Part shown: positions 1-11,600 of the stretch, piece after piece
Layout of the letters: the number at the start of each line of letters is the position of its first letter
Position numbering within the stretch: the stretch's first letter is position 1
From: Mortierella sp. BCC40632
Taxonomy: Eukaryota; Mortierellomycota; Mortierellomycetes; Mortierellales; Mortierellaceae
Direction: 5' to 3'
NCBI GenBank assembly: GCA_011634665.1
Contig: WAEK01000008.1
Location: forward strand, 799,501-863,500
Length of the DNA: 64,000 bases
The notes under the pieces: generated by a model
What the model saw: the letters and a program-made list of their open reading frames with translations, nothing else
What the model was told of the DNA's origin: nothing
The model's database searches: none
Made by a program: the position numbers and the translations under genes

Positions 1-1
1 C

Positions 2-1888
2 GCTCGTGTGGCCGTTTTGAAGGCCCTCAAGGAGAAGGGTCTCTACGTTGGCACTGCTGACAACGCCATGACTGTCCCCGTCTGCTCCAAGACCAACGAT
101 ATCATTGAGCCCTTAATGAAGCCCCAGTGGTGGGTGAACTGCAAGGATATGGCCGCAGATGCTGTCAAGGCTGTCCGCAGTGGCGAGGTTGTGATTCGTC
201 CCCAGAGCTCGGAGAAGGAGTTCTACCGCTGGATGGAGAACATCAACGACTGGTGCATCTCGCGTCAGATCTGGTGGGGTCACCGTGTTCCTGCTTACTT
301 TGTTCGTTTGGAAGGTGAGGAGCAGGATTATTCCGATGGTCACTTCTGGGTCTCTGGACGTACCGAGGCCGCTGCACGTGAGAGCGCCGAGAAGAAGTTC
401 CCAGGCAAGAAGTTCACTTTGGAGCAGGATCCCGATGTCTTGGATACTTGGTTCTCCTCTGGTTTGTGGCCCTTCTCTATCATGGGCTGGCCCGAGAAGA
501 CCGCTGACCTTGAGCGATTCTACCCTACCTCGTTGCTCGAGACCGGCTGGGACATTCTATTCTTCTGGGTTGCCCGTATGATGATGTTGGGTATCAAGTT
601 GACTGGCAAGGCTCCTTTCTCCGAGGTCTACTGCCACGCCCTTGTCCGTGATGCTCAGGGTCGCAAGATGAGTAAGTCGCTTGGAAACGTCATTGATCCC
701 ATCGACGTCATTGAGGGTATCTCCCTTCAGGCCCTTCACGACAAGCTCCGCATCGGAAACCTTGACCCTCGCGAGATCGCCAAAGCCGAGCAGGGTCAGA
801 AGATGGATTTCCCCAACGGTATTCCCGAGTGTGGTACGGATGCTCTTCGTTTCTGCTTGGGAGCCTACTCTGCCTTTGGCAAGGACATCAACTTGGACAT
901 TTTGCGTGTCGATGGTTACCGCAAGTTCTGTAACAAGCTCTGGAACGCGACTCGATTTGCGCTTATGAAGTTTGAGGATGGTTTCGTGCCCAATGCCACA
1001 GCTGCCAAGTCGGGTCACGAGAGCCTTGCTGAGCGTTGGATCTTGAACAAGCTCAACATTGCTGCCGTCGAGATCAACGACCAGCTTGGACAGCGTAACT
1101 TTATGAAGGCCACTGATGCGATCTACAAGTTCTGGTTGTATGAGCTGTGCGATGTCTATATTGAGATCATCAAGCCCATCACCGAGGGTTCGGACAAGAT
1201 TGCCAAGCGTTCTGCTCAGGATACCTTGTACACTTGTTTGGAGGCTGCCTTGAGAATGTTGCACCCCTTCATGCCCTTCTTGACCGAGGAGCTCTACCAG
1301 CGCTTGCCTCGTCGTCAAGGCGACACCATCCCCACTATTGTCAAGTCGCCCTTCCCTGTCCACAACCCTACCTACGTTGACGAGAAGGCCGATACCGACT
1401 TTGAGCTTGTCTTTGCTGTCGTTCGCAGTGGCCGTTCGTTGATGGCTGACTACAACATGACCAAGGGAGGTCAGATCTATCTCCAGGGCTCGCCCGAGAT
1501 TGCCAAGTTGCTCAAGTCTGAGGAAGATGGCATTGCAACATTGACCAAGGGCGCCAAGTCGTGCAAGGTGGTTACTGAGGGTTCGACTGAGGCTGACCAG
1601 CAGATCCCTGAAGGCTGTGCCTCGATCACTGTCCAGGAGGGATGTGTTGTCTTTTTGTTGGTCAAGGGTATGGTTGATGTGGATGCTGAGGTGCAAAAGA
1701 TTGAGAAGAAGTTGGCCAAGGTTCAGAAGGCCAAGGAAGATCTTGAAAAGAAGACTCAGGACCCCACTTATTTGACCAAGGTCAAAGCCGAGATTCGTGA
1801 AATGAACGAGGCCAAGTTGAAGGATTACGAGGCCGAGATTGCCACTTTGACCAACGGCATCAATACCTTCTTGAAGCTCAAGGATTAA
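2..1888 (+). CDS. VAS1: Valyl-tRNA synthetase, C-terminal part (5' end outside window)
   Basis: Class I aminoacyl-tRNA synthetase that charges tRNA-Val. The reading frame is already open at base 2, so the first codons and the HIGH motif lie outside the window. About 628 residues are visible. The KMSKS signature reads KMSKSLGNVIDP and starts at base 665. It is followed by the helical anticodon-binding domain and then by a basic coiled-coil tail (VDAEVQKIEKKLAKVQKAKE, about bases 1678-1740), typical of ValRS C-termini. The frame shows no intron and uses C/G-ending codons of a highly expressed gene. Stop TAA is at 1886-1888. The long open frame on the opposite strand is a codon-bias shadow. Confidence 0.96.
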   Translation, partial: ARVAVLKALKEKGLYVGTADNAMTVPVCSKTNDIIEPLMKPQWWVNCKDMAADAVKAVRSGEVVIRPQSSEKEFYRWMENINDWCISRQIWWGHRVPAYFVRLEGEEQDYSDGHFWVSGRTEAAARESAEKKFPGKKFTLEQDPDVLDTWFSSGLWPFSIMGWPEKTADLERFYPTSLLETGWDILFFWVARMMMLGIKLTGKAPFSEVYCHALVRDAQGRKMSKSLGNVIDPIDVIEGISLQALHDKLRIGNLDPREIAKAEQGQKMDFPNGIPECGTDALRFCLGAYSAFGKDINLDILRVDGYRKFCNKLWNATRFALMKFEDGFVPNATAAKSGHESLAERWILNKLNIAAVEINDQLGQRNFMKATDAIYKFWLYELCDVYIEIIKPITEGSDKIAKRSAQDTLYTCLEAALRMLHPFMPFLTEELYQRLPRRQGDTIPTIVKSPFPVHNPTYVDEKADTDFELVFAVVRSGRSLMADYNMTKGGQIYLQGSPEIAKLLKSEEDGIATLTKGAKSCKVVTEGSTEADQQIPEGCASITVQEGCVVFLLVKGMVDVDAEVQKIEKKLAKVQKAKEDLEKKTQDPTYLTKVKAEIREMNEAKLKDYEAEIATLTNGINTFLKLKD

Positions 1889-2092
1889 GTTGTTTCTTTT
1901 TCTTTTCTTTTTCTTTCTTTTGTGTGTTGTACAATTAAAGTCTGCACTACTGGTTCTCCTACTGTAAACGTTTTTTTTTCTCTTCTTTCTGGCTACTATT
2001 ACAAATGGAGTGTAGAGTTGAGGTAAGAGGGGGGAAAGAAACATCCTCTTTCTGGACAAAAAAAAAGGCGGGATTGAGAGGAGTAGTTCGCT
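1889..2092. other. Convergent 3' intergenic region
   Basis: About 200 bp separate the stop codons of the valyl-tRNA synthetase and the MIS12-like gene, which converge here. The DNA is T-rich with CTTTT repeats just after the valyl stop, and contains AATTAAAG near 1932, a plausible poly(A) signal variant. No gene is seen. Confidence 0.5.
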
Positions 2093-3907
2093 TTAGGTAG
2101 AATCGAGCATGTCCTCGATCTGTCGACGCACTACAGACCGAATATAGACGGACCGTTTGTCGGGATCCATGCCCAACATAGTATCCTGCATTGCCCAAAT
2201 TACACTGTCGACCGATTGGGCGCCATTATTAGCTGCGGTAGTAGTAGTAACGGTGTTGGCGCCCTGTCGACCGGTTGTTGTTGCTGTTGCTGCCGTGGAG
2301 ACCATTGATAGAGATGAAGATGACCTCTGTGCGGCATTCAGTTCAAGTTTCTCGTGCAATGATTGGAACCGTCGATAGAGTGTTTCGATATTATCGCGAA
2401 CAAAAATCAGTGTCTGAGGAATAGGATTGACTATTTTTGTTTACAAAAGGAATAGGTCGGTTAGTTAGAGAGAGAAAGTGATAATAATAACAATAAGGGG
2501 CGCTCTTCAGACACATATTAAGAGAAAGAGTGAGAGAGATATGAAACACTTCTCTCTCTCTCTCTTTCTCTCTCTTCCCAAACAATTTTCTCCGACGACA
2601 CTTGCCTTCACTATACTCATTCACAACGTCCCGCAAGAAACCAATCTGATCCCGGCACTTTTGAAGAATCTGCAACCGATAGTTTTCAATTTCCTGCTCC
2701 TTCTTCAGTCGATAATTCAATGCCTTTGCCTATCAAATCAAAAATATTGTCCAGGACGATCTAAGAAACACAGGAAGGAAAGGAGAATAGCAACCAAAAC
2801 CAAGATACCAGCATCATACAAAAAAAAAAAAAAAAAAGGGGAGGGGGGAGGGGGGGAAGAAGAGGAATGGCAATTCAGAAGAGAAGAGTATTACGTTGAT
2901 AAGTTGCCTCCGCACATGGTTCAGCTCCTCATTTAGTTTTTGATCCCGATCCACGTCAATCTCAAAGTCAAGAGCGTCGTAATGTGGAAGAACAATGTTG
3001 ACATCCTCGGGAACACCAAAGATATTCTTGAGTGCATAGAGTTCGAACCGATCAAAATTTTTGTCCACTGCGGCTTCCAACATGGTCTCAAACTTGTGCA
3101 TACACTAGAATGATTGTTAAAAAAAAAAAAAAAAAGGGATAGTAACAGTGTCAGAATCCTGCCTTTTTTTTTTTTAGCAGCAGCAGCAACAGCAGTATTG
3201 ATCGGGATGCACTGACTGCTACTGTTTAGCACACTCATGGTTACCTTTTCACAATCATGCTTTAGATCATAGACACCATTCTCAGCAAAGGTTCGATAAA
3301 GATCTTGTCGACCCCCTTCATCTGACGCTTCGATCACATCTCGAGTCCTGTTCTCGACATATTCCTGAAGAGCCATAGATGCCTGATAGATCATATTGTT
3401 CACCGCATTGATCACATCATCCACAAACGACAACGGGGAAAACCCAAAGTGTTCTGTCAACAGCTGTTGTTGATGGATCTGACGGGCTTTGGACCATGCT
3501 TCTTGTTGTTGAGTCACTGTCAAGCCCAGAGTGTTCCCTGTCTCCGTAGTTGTTGTGGCTGGTTTGGTCGTGGTCATAGAGGCGAATGTGGTGGTGGTGG
3601 TGGTGGTGGTGGTGGACGCGATAGGAAGTGGGGGGACGGAGGCCACTTGGACGACCAGATTCCCGTCGGTTGAAAAGGGCACTGCCACTGTAGAACCACT
3701 TTGGTCGTTGTTGTTGTTGCTGTTGTTGTCATGACCATTAAAGAGATGAGTATGCCATTCTGTGCCTGGATGGGAGGATGGAGCAGGTCCTTTGTTGATC
3801 CGGGATGTATCCTGGGATCGCGTTCCTGATGATGGTCGGGTGGATGGTTTGACTGAATTTGACTTTGTCGATCCACCGCCTGCTCCTCCAGAATGCTTGC
3901 TTGACAT
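2093..3907 (-). CDS. MIS12: Kinetochore protein Mis12/Mtw1 family, four exons
   Basis: Subunit of the MIND/Mis12 complex that links the inner kinetochore to Ndc80. The family hallmark is in exon 1: LTEHFGFSPLSFVDDVINAV, followed by helical sequence. Exon 1 runs 3907-3245 (ATG at 3907; donor GTAACC). It begins with about 120 low-complexity Ser/Thr/Asn-rich residues, longer than in yeast Mtw1. Exon 2 is 3104-2895 (CMHKFETML..., coiled coil). Exon 3 starts at 2729 (AKALNYRLKKEQEIENYRL) and ends near 2600. The last exon starts near 2430 and ends at the TAA at 2093-2095 (RRQIEDMLDST). The exon 3/4 junction is unresolved: the only join I found that stays in frame uses a GC-AG intron. A poly(T) tract (3914-3942) precedes the start codon, and a Fanzor relic lies immediately upstream. 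Confidence 0.87.
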
Positions 3908-3910
3908 GAT

Positions 3911-3943
<33 letters not shown>

Positions 3944-4059
3944 TTTGTCTTGGCTTGGCTTGGCTTGGCTTGGTTTGACTTGGTGAAAAGGAGAAAAAGA
4001 GAAAAAGAAGCTCTTTGCCGGATAGTAATTGATGGAAGAGAGAGAGAGAGAAAAAAATC

Positions 4060-5440
4060 GTGTCTTCAAACTCCAGACACGACTTTTTCGCAATACAAAA
4101 CTCGGTCACAAAGCTGCGCGAGTTCTGACCGGGGGCTTCAGCAGGAATCAACTTTTGATGCTGTGAGCTTGATGGATCCAGTGCAGAGGAGCTGGTGTTG
4201 ATAGTACGAGAGAAAGGAGGCAGCCCTTCCCGCATGTTGCTGAGGAGTTGGTGTGCACCTGCAATCGCAATCGCCACTGCCGCATGTGTGTCTCGAGGTT
4301 TGAGACAGTACCCGGACTTGAACGATATGCAATCGACGTTGACACACTCGACTTCTCCATTGGCAGTGACAATCCTGGAACCCCGACGATGTCACCCTTG
4401 ACGGACTTGACTAAAACAAAAGACGCATGTCTTAGACGTCCGATACTCATCCGTCATCCCAATGGTGCTGGTCCCTCATTTTGCCGCCTCCCCTACGCTG
4501 ATGGCCCCGTATCCTGCTACCTATCCCTGTGCCTGCTTCGCCAATTAGAAGCACAGGCCGTACAGCAGGGCGATTCCTTGGACAGTCCTCCACGTGTCGA
4601 AAGCCAGAAGACGTGGGGTCGCCTGGAATGTGGTGACAATGGCACTGAGCGCACCATCCGTCCATGCTGGATACAAGTGGTAATGAGATATCGGAAGGTG
4701 CTTGCTCTGATGCTTGCTCTTGCTGCAAGGACTCGAGAGCGTGCTGTTGCACATATCGTCGCTCAGCTGCACACAGTTTCGCCCATGTGCGGTTGGTGCG
4801 GAGCCTTTGAGTGTGGTGCATTTTGTTCAGCGAGGTCTCGAACTGTTGAAGAGTCGGACGCACACTACTGCGTGCTTTACGTGCTGTATCCATGGCACCT
4901 AAGGTTGTAGCTGCAGCAAACGAAGCACTGAGATCTGATAACTGTTTGAGTGCCTCTTGGATTTTCTGGTTCTCTTCGCGCTTGAGCCTCCGTTCCCTCA
5001 TTTTGTGTGCTTTTTTGAGTTTCAGCCCCAGACTAGTCCAGTCTGCAAGACCTTGCCATTGACTCGTCCGATTCGTTGTCGCTGGCTCCTGATCGATCGC
5101 TGTCTAAATCAACGTCGTCCATACTCTCGTTACTCGATGTCCTGTCAGAACTGCTTTCTTCCATACTACTGTGTGATTCGTCTTGCTCTATCAAGTGTTG
5201 AATGAATGAAGAAAAGCATCATTAGTCCCTCCTGTGTTTTACCACTAGGCCGAAAACTGTATTTCGTACCTTGAGAAAGCAGCTGGAAACGGTTCGTGTG
5301 GGTCATGATCTCTCTTGGTGTGAGCGCCACTGTCTCGCTCATGGTGCGAACGCCATAATCTGTGCCACCAACGACTATGATTTTGTCCGAGTCTTTGGAT
5401 TGGTTGACAAGATCCCGGATGAGAAAAAAGGGTAAAACAC
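4060..5440 (-). pseudogene. Fanzor (eukaryotic TnpB-like RNA-guided nuclease) relic
   Basis: The reading order on the minus strand matches the C-terminal half of Fanzor/OrfB proteins. It shows a RuvC-I-like segment with Asp (VVGGTDYGVRTMSETV, about 5370-5320), then a GT-AG intron of about 90 bp (about 5270-5180). An acidic Ser/Asp linker follows, then a basic coiled coil (LKLKKAHKMRERRLKREENQ, near 5000), the conserved IGEAGTGIGSRIRGHQRRGG (about 4510), DEYRTSKTC (about 4435), a second Cys pair and a RuvC-III-like CLKPRDTHAAVAIAIA (about 4285). The N-terminal half is missing. It is broken by a frame change near 5070, a small deletion plus frame change at about 4447, and an in-frame TGA near 4400. 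Paired cysteines of the zinc ribbon remain partly (TCVFC, CVNVDC). The homologous fragment at 34.8-35.5 kb supports the assignment. A diverged OrfB-like transposase is the alternative name for the same fold. Confidence 0.75.
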
Positions 5441-5454
5441 GGGGGAATCAAAAT

Positions 5455-5625
5455 CGGTGAGATGCGATCATTCTTTTATTTTTCTGGGCACAGGGCCTGT
5501 ATTTATACTGGCCCTGAGCAGTCTGCCTTCGGAGTAAAAATGCTGTCTGTAACATGGCTGCAGACTGCCTATAAACGTCTCCTTGGTTGTCAATTTTAGG
5601 TTCCTATCGCTATTTACTAGACATA
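5455..5625 (-). repeat. Promoter-like repeat module, copy A
   Basis: A segment of about 170 bp that recurs at 20547-20692 and, inverted, at 21350-21515. Read on the minus strand it runs CTAGTAAATAG...GGAGACG...GCTCAGGGCCAGTATAAATA...GCATCTCACCGA. TATAAATA lies about 40-45 bp before the shared CATCTCACCGA sequence, the layout of a TATA promoter with its start region. Copy A ends just before the Fanzor relic coding sequence on the same strand, so it may have been the promoter of that element. Confidence 0.6.
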
Positions 5626-5636
5626 CACATGTTGAT

Positions 5637-6158
5637 CTACAACACCAGCCATTGTGAAGTTTGGTGGTACGAGTCCACAGAATGAATGAATGCGACGTTA
5701 CAGACCGGGCTTCTTGCCTCAAAGAAGCGAGCCTTTCGTCTGGAGGAGAAAAGATAGATGGATATGTTGAGAAAACGCGATAGCAAATGCAAGAAAAGCT
5801 CACTATGAGCATGAATTTGGAAAAACCCATTGCCACGGGTTTGAACTTTGAACCCTTCAGGACGTAGGGCTTGAGGGAGCTCCTGGTTCATCTTCGCGGC
5901 GATGAACCAGGAGTAGGAGTGGCGATCTGGGTCAAGACCGTTTATCAAACCATGACTGCGGAGCACATAGAGTGCTCTGCGAGTGGTCTCGGCAAAGTTT
6001 GATGTCCTTGGGTCGCCGAACGCAGTTCGGAGACGAGTCTCATAATTGGCTGAACGACGAGTAGCTAGCCTTGACCTCGCAGCCGCAACCCATGCATCAC
6101 CATCCACCACAAAGGTCAGCCGAAGCTGACCAAAGCGAAGGTCTGTAGAATGGGGCAT
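5637..6158 (-). CDS. Hypothetical protein, unrecognised
   Basis: An uninterrupted 173-residue frame from an ATG at 6158 to a stop at 5637. The N-terminal two thirds look protein-like (RLTFVVDGDAWVAAARSRLA, then RALYVLRSHGLINGLDPD), with balanced charge and no low complexity. The C-terminal third (Leu/Ile-rich) is less convincing and may be read-through into non-coding DNA. It lies upstream of repeat copy A and the Fanzor relic on the same strand and might be cargo of that element or an exon of a longer gene. I recognise no domain. Confidence 0.3.
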   Translation of the reverse strand: MPHSTDLRFGQLRLTFVVDGDAWVAAARSRLATRRSANYETRLRTAFGDPRTSNFAETTRRALYVLRSHGLINGLDPDRHSYSWFIAAKMNQELPQALRPEGFKVQTRGNGFFQIHAHSELFLHLLSRFLNISIYLFSSRRKARFFEARSPVCNVAFIHSVDSYHQTSQWLVL

Positions 6159-7939
6159 TTTTTCAAACTACATAGGACAAGGTGGGTAAACAAAGAAAGG
6201 AAAGTGACAAGGAGAGTGGGACAAACAAAATGAGGGAAGTGGACAAGGCGAAGACAGAGAACAACGAAGTGTGGCCAAGCTTCATAAGAGGACAGAGAGA
6301 GAAAGAGAGAGAGAGAAATATTTGCAGGCAAGGGCCTATTTATCTAGATTTTTTTTTTTTCAACATGGATCAACCTTTTCTTGCATGCAAACGTTTATGA
6401 TATGTGGTTATGTCCAAGGCTTATCCCTTTGACAGATAAAAAAGGCAATGTGACTAATAACGAAGGAGGACCGTGCTGTGGTCCCCAGCAAACTGATTGC
6501 GTTTGAGCCTTTCAGGAACAAAGCGAGAGCAAACAAATAATCGAAGAGATCAAGCATTCATTTTGCACCAATTAAACTTTCAGACATGGATCTATCAAGC
6601 CGACAAAGAAACTGGCATGGTCCGCATGGACACACGGCTTCAAGACTAGTCGGGAAAGAGATGGACTAGTGAGGTAAAGAGATGATGAAGAGGGGCTGCG
6701 CCTACACGGTTATCGAATTTCCTGCTGCGGTAGTTGTTCACACCCACGCACCCCGAGAAAAGGAATTCTCACCTCCCCTCCCCCCATGAGAATCCCTGTA
6801 CCTCCCCGTCAACCTTCTCCAAAATAAAATCCTCGCCCCCCTGTCAACCCTCTCTCAATTGACATCTTCACCTCCCGAACAGGACACGCCGTTTTGAAAA
6901 AAAAAAAAAAATCCTTTTAGAGAAACGGCCACTTGCCATTTTGGAAAAACGGGCGGACACGAACAAAATGAAACGGCTTACTGCCGTGTAGGGTCTAAGG
7001 ATGGATGCTTCTAAATCAATATCTACTCTTTTTCCTCCTCATAGAATAATAGACTCAGGAAGATACACTAACGACTTACGAGGGGGTAGGTAAAGATAAC
7101 TGCGGGGATGACAGCAGACAAGGGCGACTTCAAGGCGATTGTCTCTGGATTCTGACTATTCTATGAGTAGATGATAGAGGGGAGGAGATAGCAATCAATG
7201 AATGGGATCTTGAGGCATGAATCCAGTGCGGATCAAACTGGGATGGGTCCGTAAAGTCCTCGCATAATGATCAAGGGGAAACTTGCAAGAGTGGCTATCT
7301 CAAGAGAGCCACTCAGGGAGCGTTCTTCGTCTGATCTTCCACTTTTCACCGAGTCTCATACTTACAGCCGAGGTAGTACCGTTAATAGGATATGGCTCTT
7401 GGTTCCTGCCTTTTCTTACAAAAGGAATCGCGGAAGCAATACTGCAAATCTGTTCAGGTAACTGTGTAGGGTGACTGATTTAGTATGGGAGAGTGAAAAG
7501 ATGATAGACCATGATCTTGATCGTAGCCTTGACTCGGTCAATACCTTAGGGACAGCACACCAGGGGCGATTGCTAATGCAATGAACTTGGAGACTTGAAG
7601 GAAAGAAAGCCGACTTTATTACAGGGGGGAGGAAGGCTAGTTTTATATCCCTCTAGCCAGTAAGACTAGAGGTCGTAAATGCTACATTACAGCGTTCGAT
7701 GAAGGAGCATCGTTCCCCTCCTTTATTTCGGATCTGTTCAAAGCCAACGGGAGGCTCAGTCCAGTTTTTATGTGCCCACAGCATTCAGGAACATGCGGAC
7801 GACATGTGTGTGGGAAGATTCAGGAGCAAATCAGATGATGTTGGAGAGGTGCAGGATGAAAAAGAATACAATGCTGGCGTCCCCAACAAGAGATGCAACG
7901 GCCCTTCATCTTGCACAATCCACAACTTGACTAGCAGTT
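6159..7939. other. Gene-poor stretch
   Basis: No convincing coding frame on either strand. It contains a purine-rich tract at 6293-6318, a T tract at 6350-6361 and an A tract at 6896-6911. Around 6750-6890 it is C-rich, with several near-identical short phrases such as CACCTCCC. Small frames around 7270-7470 and 7700-7960 have no recognisable content. Confidence 0.4.
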
Positions 7940-8560
7940 ATGACTCGACGCGCACTTGAACGACGCTTTCGTGCCGCCTTAGATGAAGTTCTACACCTTG
8001 AGCAGGAGTTCGAGCGCTATCTGGTCAATTCTGTGGAATACAGTGACAGCAGCTACTCTTCGAATATCTGGACTGACTCGGACCTGGACGAGGACTTTCA
8101 AGAAACGAACTCTATGTTTGTTATCAGTGGCGAATATGAAGGCTTCATCGACCAAATATTAGAGGGGCGGAGCCAGAGTCGTATGTTCCGGTACATCCAT
8201 CGCCCACCCCAAATACCGGACCCCGAAGACTGACCTTGTTGCTTGGCTGAACGACTTCTCAGCGACAGACTGCAAAACTATAATGAGAATGTCCAAATGT
8301 AGCCTCATCAAACTCGCAATAATGGCTTCTGATCATCCTGTATTTCGAAACAAGAGCTACAAGAAACAGGAAGAGGTTGCAGTACATCTTGCATACACTC
8401 TGGATCGACATGGTCACTCCGGGAACGGGATGGCATTAAAGCGGCAAAAATTGCATTGGGAGAGAAGCCCTGGCTCCTGTCATAACTACTTCGCCAGAAG
8501 GCTCACTGCCATTCTCTCGTTGAGGAAACGCTTCGTATCGTGGCCGACTGTGGTCCAATT
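7940..8560 (+). pseudogene. PIF/Harbinger-like DDE nuclease relic (N-terminal part)
   Basis: Two frames joined by a frame change at about 8230. The first (7940-8233, 97 aa) is acidic and ends RYIHRPPQIPDPED. The second, from about 8236, reads DLVAWLNDFSATDCKTIMRM, then HPVFRNKSYKKQEEVAVHLA and RHGHSGNG, then a weaker LTAILSL...WP segment. This order matches the N-terminus of Harbinger-type nucleases in fungi: a helical region ending in HPVF, a VHLA-L-RLGHSGNG block, then the helix before the catalytic domain. The second frame has probable indels after 8430. The catalytic DDE domain is absent and the frame dissolves into AT-rich DNA at 8560-8590, so this is a truncated relic. Confidence 0.55.
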
Positions 8561-8661
8561 TATTTTATTTTATTTTATAATTAATGCAAGTGCAAGAGTA
8601 TGAAGAGTTGGAGACTATTGGCAGAGAATCTCCTTCTAGCCACCACAAATCTCCTCTACAG

Positions 8662-11600
8662 CTAAAAAGAGTCCTGGACAGACAACTCCCCTTCAACGCG
8701 CTCCTCCGGGACTTCATCCCGAATACCCTTTAGGGCCTGACATCTGTCCAGACTAGCGGTCATCATAGTCATCATTAATAGAACGAACAAGATCGTCAAA
8801 ATTGTCGTCGTCGTCTCATCATCATCTCCTTTCTTATCCTTAGATAGTGCTTCCTGACCTGTTGCTGCCAAGAAATCCACCTGCAGAGCCTGGAATCGCT
8901 TAAGTGAGCTGCCCAGGGATTGAAGCACTTGATCCACTGTCTTGAGAGAGACCCCAAACTTTTCCAGCAATCTTTCACGATCATCTGATGGTGTCAAGGC
9001 TTCGCTCGCATGTCCATTCGGTTCTGATACTGAATTGTCAACGCTGCTCCAAATAGGCCCATGACCCCCTTGGGCGCTGCTGTTGCTGCTGCTGCTACCA
9101 CCAATGTTGTTTCCTGTTAAAATATATCGAACGCTGGTCGAGGATGGTCTAGGAACCACGGAACGGATAAATGATAACAATCGTCGTCTTCCTCTTCCTA
9201 CCCTCCTGTCTCTTGTCAAGGATGACGAACGACTACTGTTGCTGCTACCACCCACATACCCAGCGTTTCCTGACTCAAACGCTGTGGTGGATCCAAAGGA
9301 CCCTGTAGCCCAGAGAGCGCAATCTCCACGTACAACCCATTCTTCAGTAGAGGTCTGACCCAACCAAGGGCTGACGGCCATCCGAGAGGTAAGAGGGCGA
9401 TTGCTGGAACGACCCCATGCCGAAGAGGACCACGGAGCGGATGTGGCGGATGTAGACATGTGTACAGTCGATACCGCTTCAGATTCATCCATGGAAGCAC
9501 GGGCACTACTGTGTGGCTGGAGACGCGTAACCTGCACAAGTGAATGTGTCGCATTCTGTCTTGGCCTAGCCATCCCAAAAAGCTTCCCAATGCCTGACCA
9601 TCGCATCCTAGAGTTGGATCCAGTCTGCATCCTCTCCTGATACTGTGGGTGATGACCAAGTGGATGTTGGTATTGGCTTGGATACTGTTGTTGAGGAGGG
9701 TGGTACTCTTTATCCTCAAAGTAAAGTCCCTCAAGGTTCTTGCAAAGGGGTGCAATCACGTCCCTTAGAAACTCCTCTTGGAAATGCCTTGGCTCAAGTA
9801 CCAGATGCCTCAATGTTCCACAAGTACCTCTCACAATCTCAGCCACTCCAGTGGTTGACAACTTTGCCGTTCCGAGCTCAAGTCGCTCCAGTGGTGCAAT
9901 GATCTCTTTCCGACCCGTCTGGTGTCTTGACGACGATGGTGATGACGACGATGATGACAATGGAGCAGAAGGGGACTCACTGGCCAGCCCAGAGTGACTA
10001 GAGGCGACTGGAATTTCACTTGGATCGATACCAAGTCCCTCGAGCAACTCTTTATCTCTTGCAAGAGACCGGTAGAGTCCCAGGACGCGAAGCCTGGGAC
10101 ACTTAGTCAAAAGACTGGCAAGGGCTCCACCCCCTACATCGACACAACTCGTTACAGCAATCACCTCCAAGGAATGCCCCGCAGCTGCAATCAATTTCTC
10201 AATGACACTATCCGTGACAGATCCTGGGCCCAGGAACACCTGAGAGAGTTGACATTGTCTCTGCATGCCCATGTAGAGGGTGGTGGGCGAAGGCGTGGTC
10301 ATCCCTTTGATGAGAGCCCCCAGTAATTGATTGTCGACGAGTCCCCCTTGAAGCCTTAGATAGCGAAGGCCCGTGAATCCCGTACCTAGGAGTCGCTCTA
10401 GCTCGATGGTACTTTCAAGCCCCGCCGCTTGCATTCTTTCGCTTGCATAGAGATCCAATGCTTGGAGCTGGTCCGGGAACCGCTCCCGAATGCATTCCAG
10501 AACCTTGACAAGCATTTGAGGGGATGCCTGTGGATGAGCAAAGTTGAGAACAACTCGCTTCACATATCGACGGTAGGGCCATCGAGAAGTCTCTTGCGGC
10601 TCCATCTCGGACGGAAGAACTCTTGCGTGTCTCGTACCGTCGGCAGTCACTTGTCCTGCCCGCTCATTTTGCCCAAGTGAAACTGGGCCATGTGGTACTT
10701 CAGTAGAAGTGGTGGTGGTTGTTGACGAGTCAAGACTTGATCTCAAGGATCGGGACCCTACATCAGGCGATCCGAGGCGCTTGCGCTGATGAGAAAACCA
10801 GCTGCCTCCAAGTGGCCACACGGGATGAGTTCCGAGACGGGATGGGTATCTGACCATGGAGGACGATCCATCCTGGATCCTCTCCGCATCCTGTTGAGAG
10901 CTCTTCTTGTTGCTGAGATGAAAGAAACAGCCGCCCTGTTTCTGGTCTGTGCTCACTCCTGAAGGAGTTCCTCGTTCGAGAGCCGCTGAGAATCTCCTGG
11001 CTGGACATCTGGAGGATATTGTCCATTCCCGGATGTTGGTTGTAACGGCACCATCACCCCCTTGCTCTCCAAACACTTTGTTAATTGCATGGGGAGAAAG
11101 AGACAAGACAGACGACGCCAGGGAGACTCTCCTATTGCTACTCTTCACCGCCCTGAAACGGGTGTCAAAAGTGGCTCCTTTACAATCTACTGCAGCGACC
11201 CCAGCAGGACCCTTCAGTGTGGAACATTTGCTCTGGGGCTCATCTGAGCCAGAATAACGGTCGTCTACCTCCGCAATATCGCCACAGTCCGTGCGCATCA
11301 AGGTTGCGAGCAGGGCCTGCATCTGCAATATGTCATGACCATGGAAAACAAGGCTTCCCCAAAGAGACCTGACGGCTGCATCCGCAAACTCCCTACTCAC
11401 CAACAAAAGTCGGAATGGCATCGACAATGGTTGATACTCATTGTGGTTATCCGGCTCATTTGGGCCAACATCCCCTAGCCCTTCCACCTCATCATATCCT
11501 GCAGAAGTCATTGTCGTTGTCTCACGCAACCTCAACCCCTTGCTCTCCTCTGCCGACAATTCGCGATCGTCAGCTTGTAAGAACATTTGTGGGACTGACA

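Noticed and set aside
557..2059. 500-codon frame antisense to valyl-tRNA synthetase
   Set aside because: Mirror of the strong third-position C/G bias of the sense gene; Leu/Ser-rich without domain.
8896..9902. Several plus-strand frames
   Set aside because: Shadows of the F-box/LRR exon on the minus strand.
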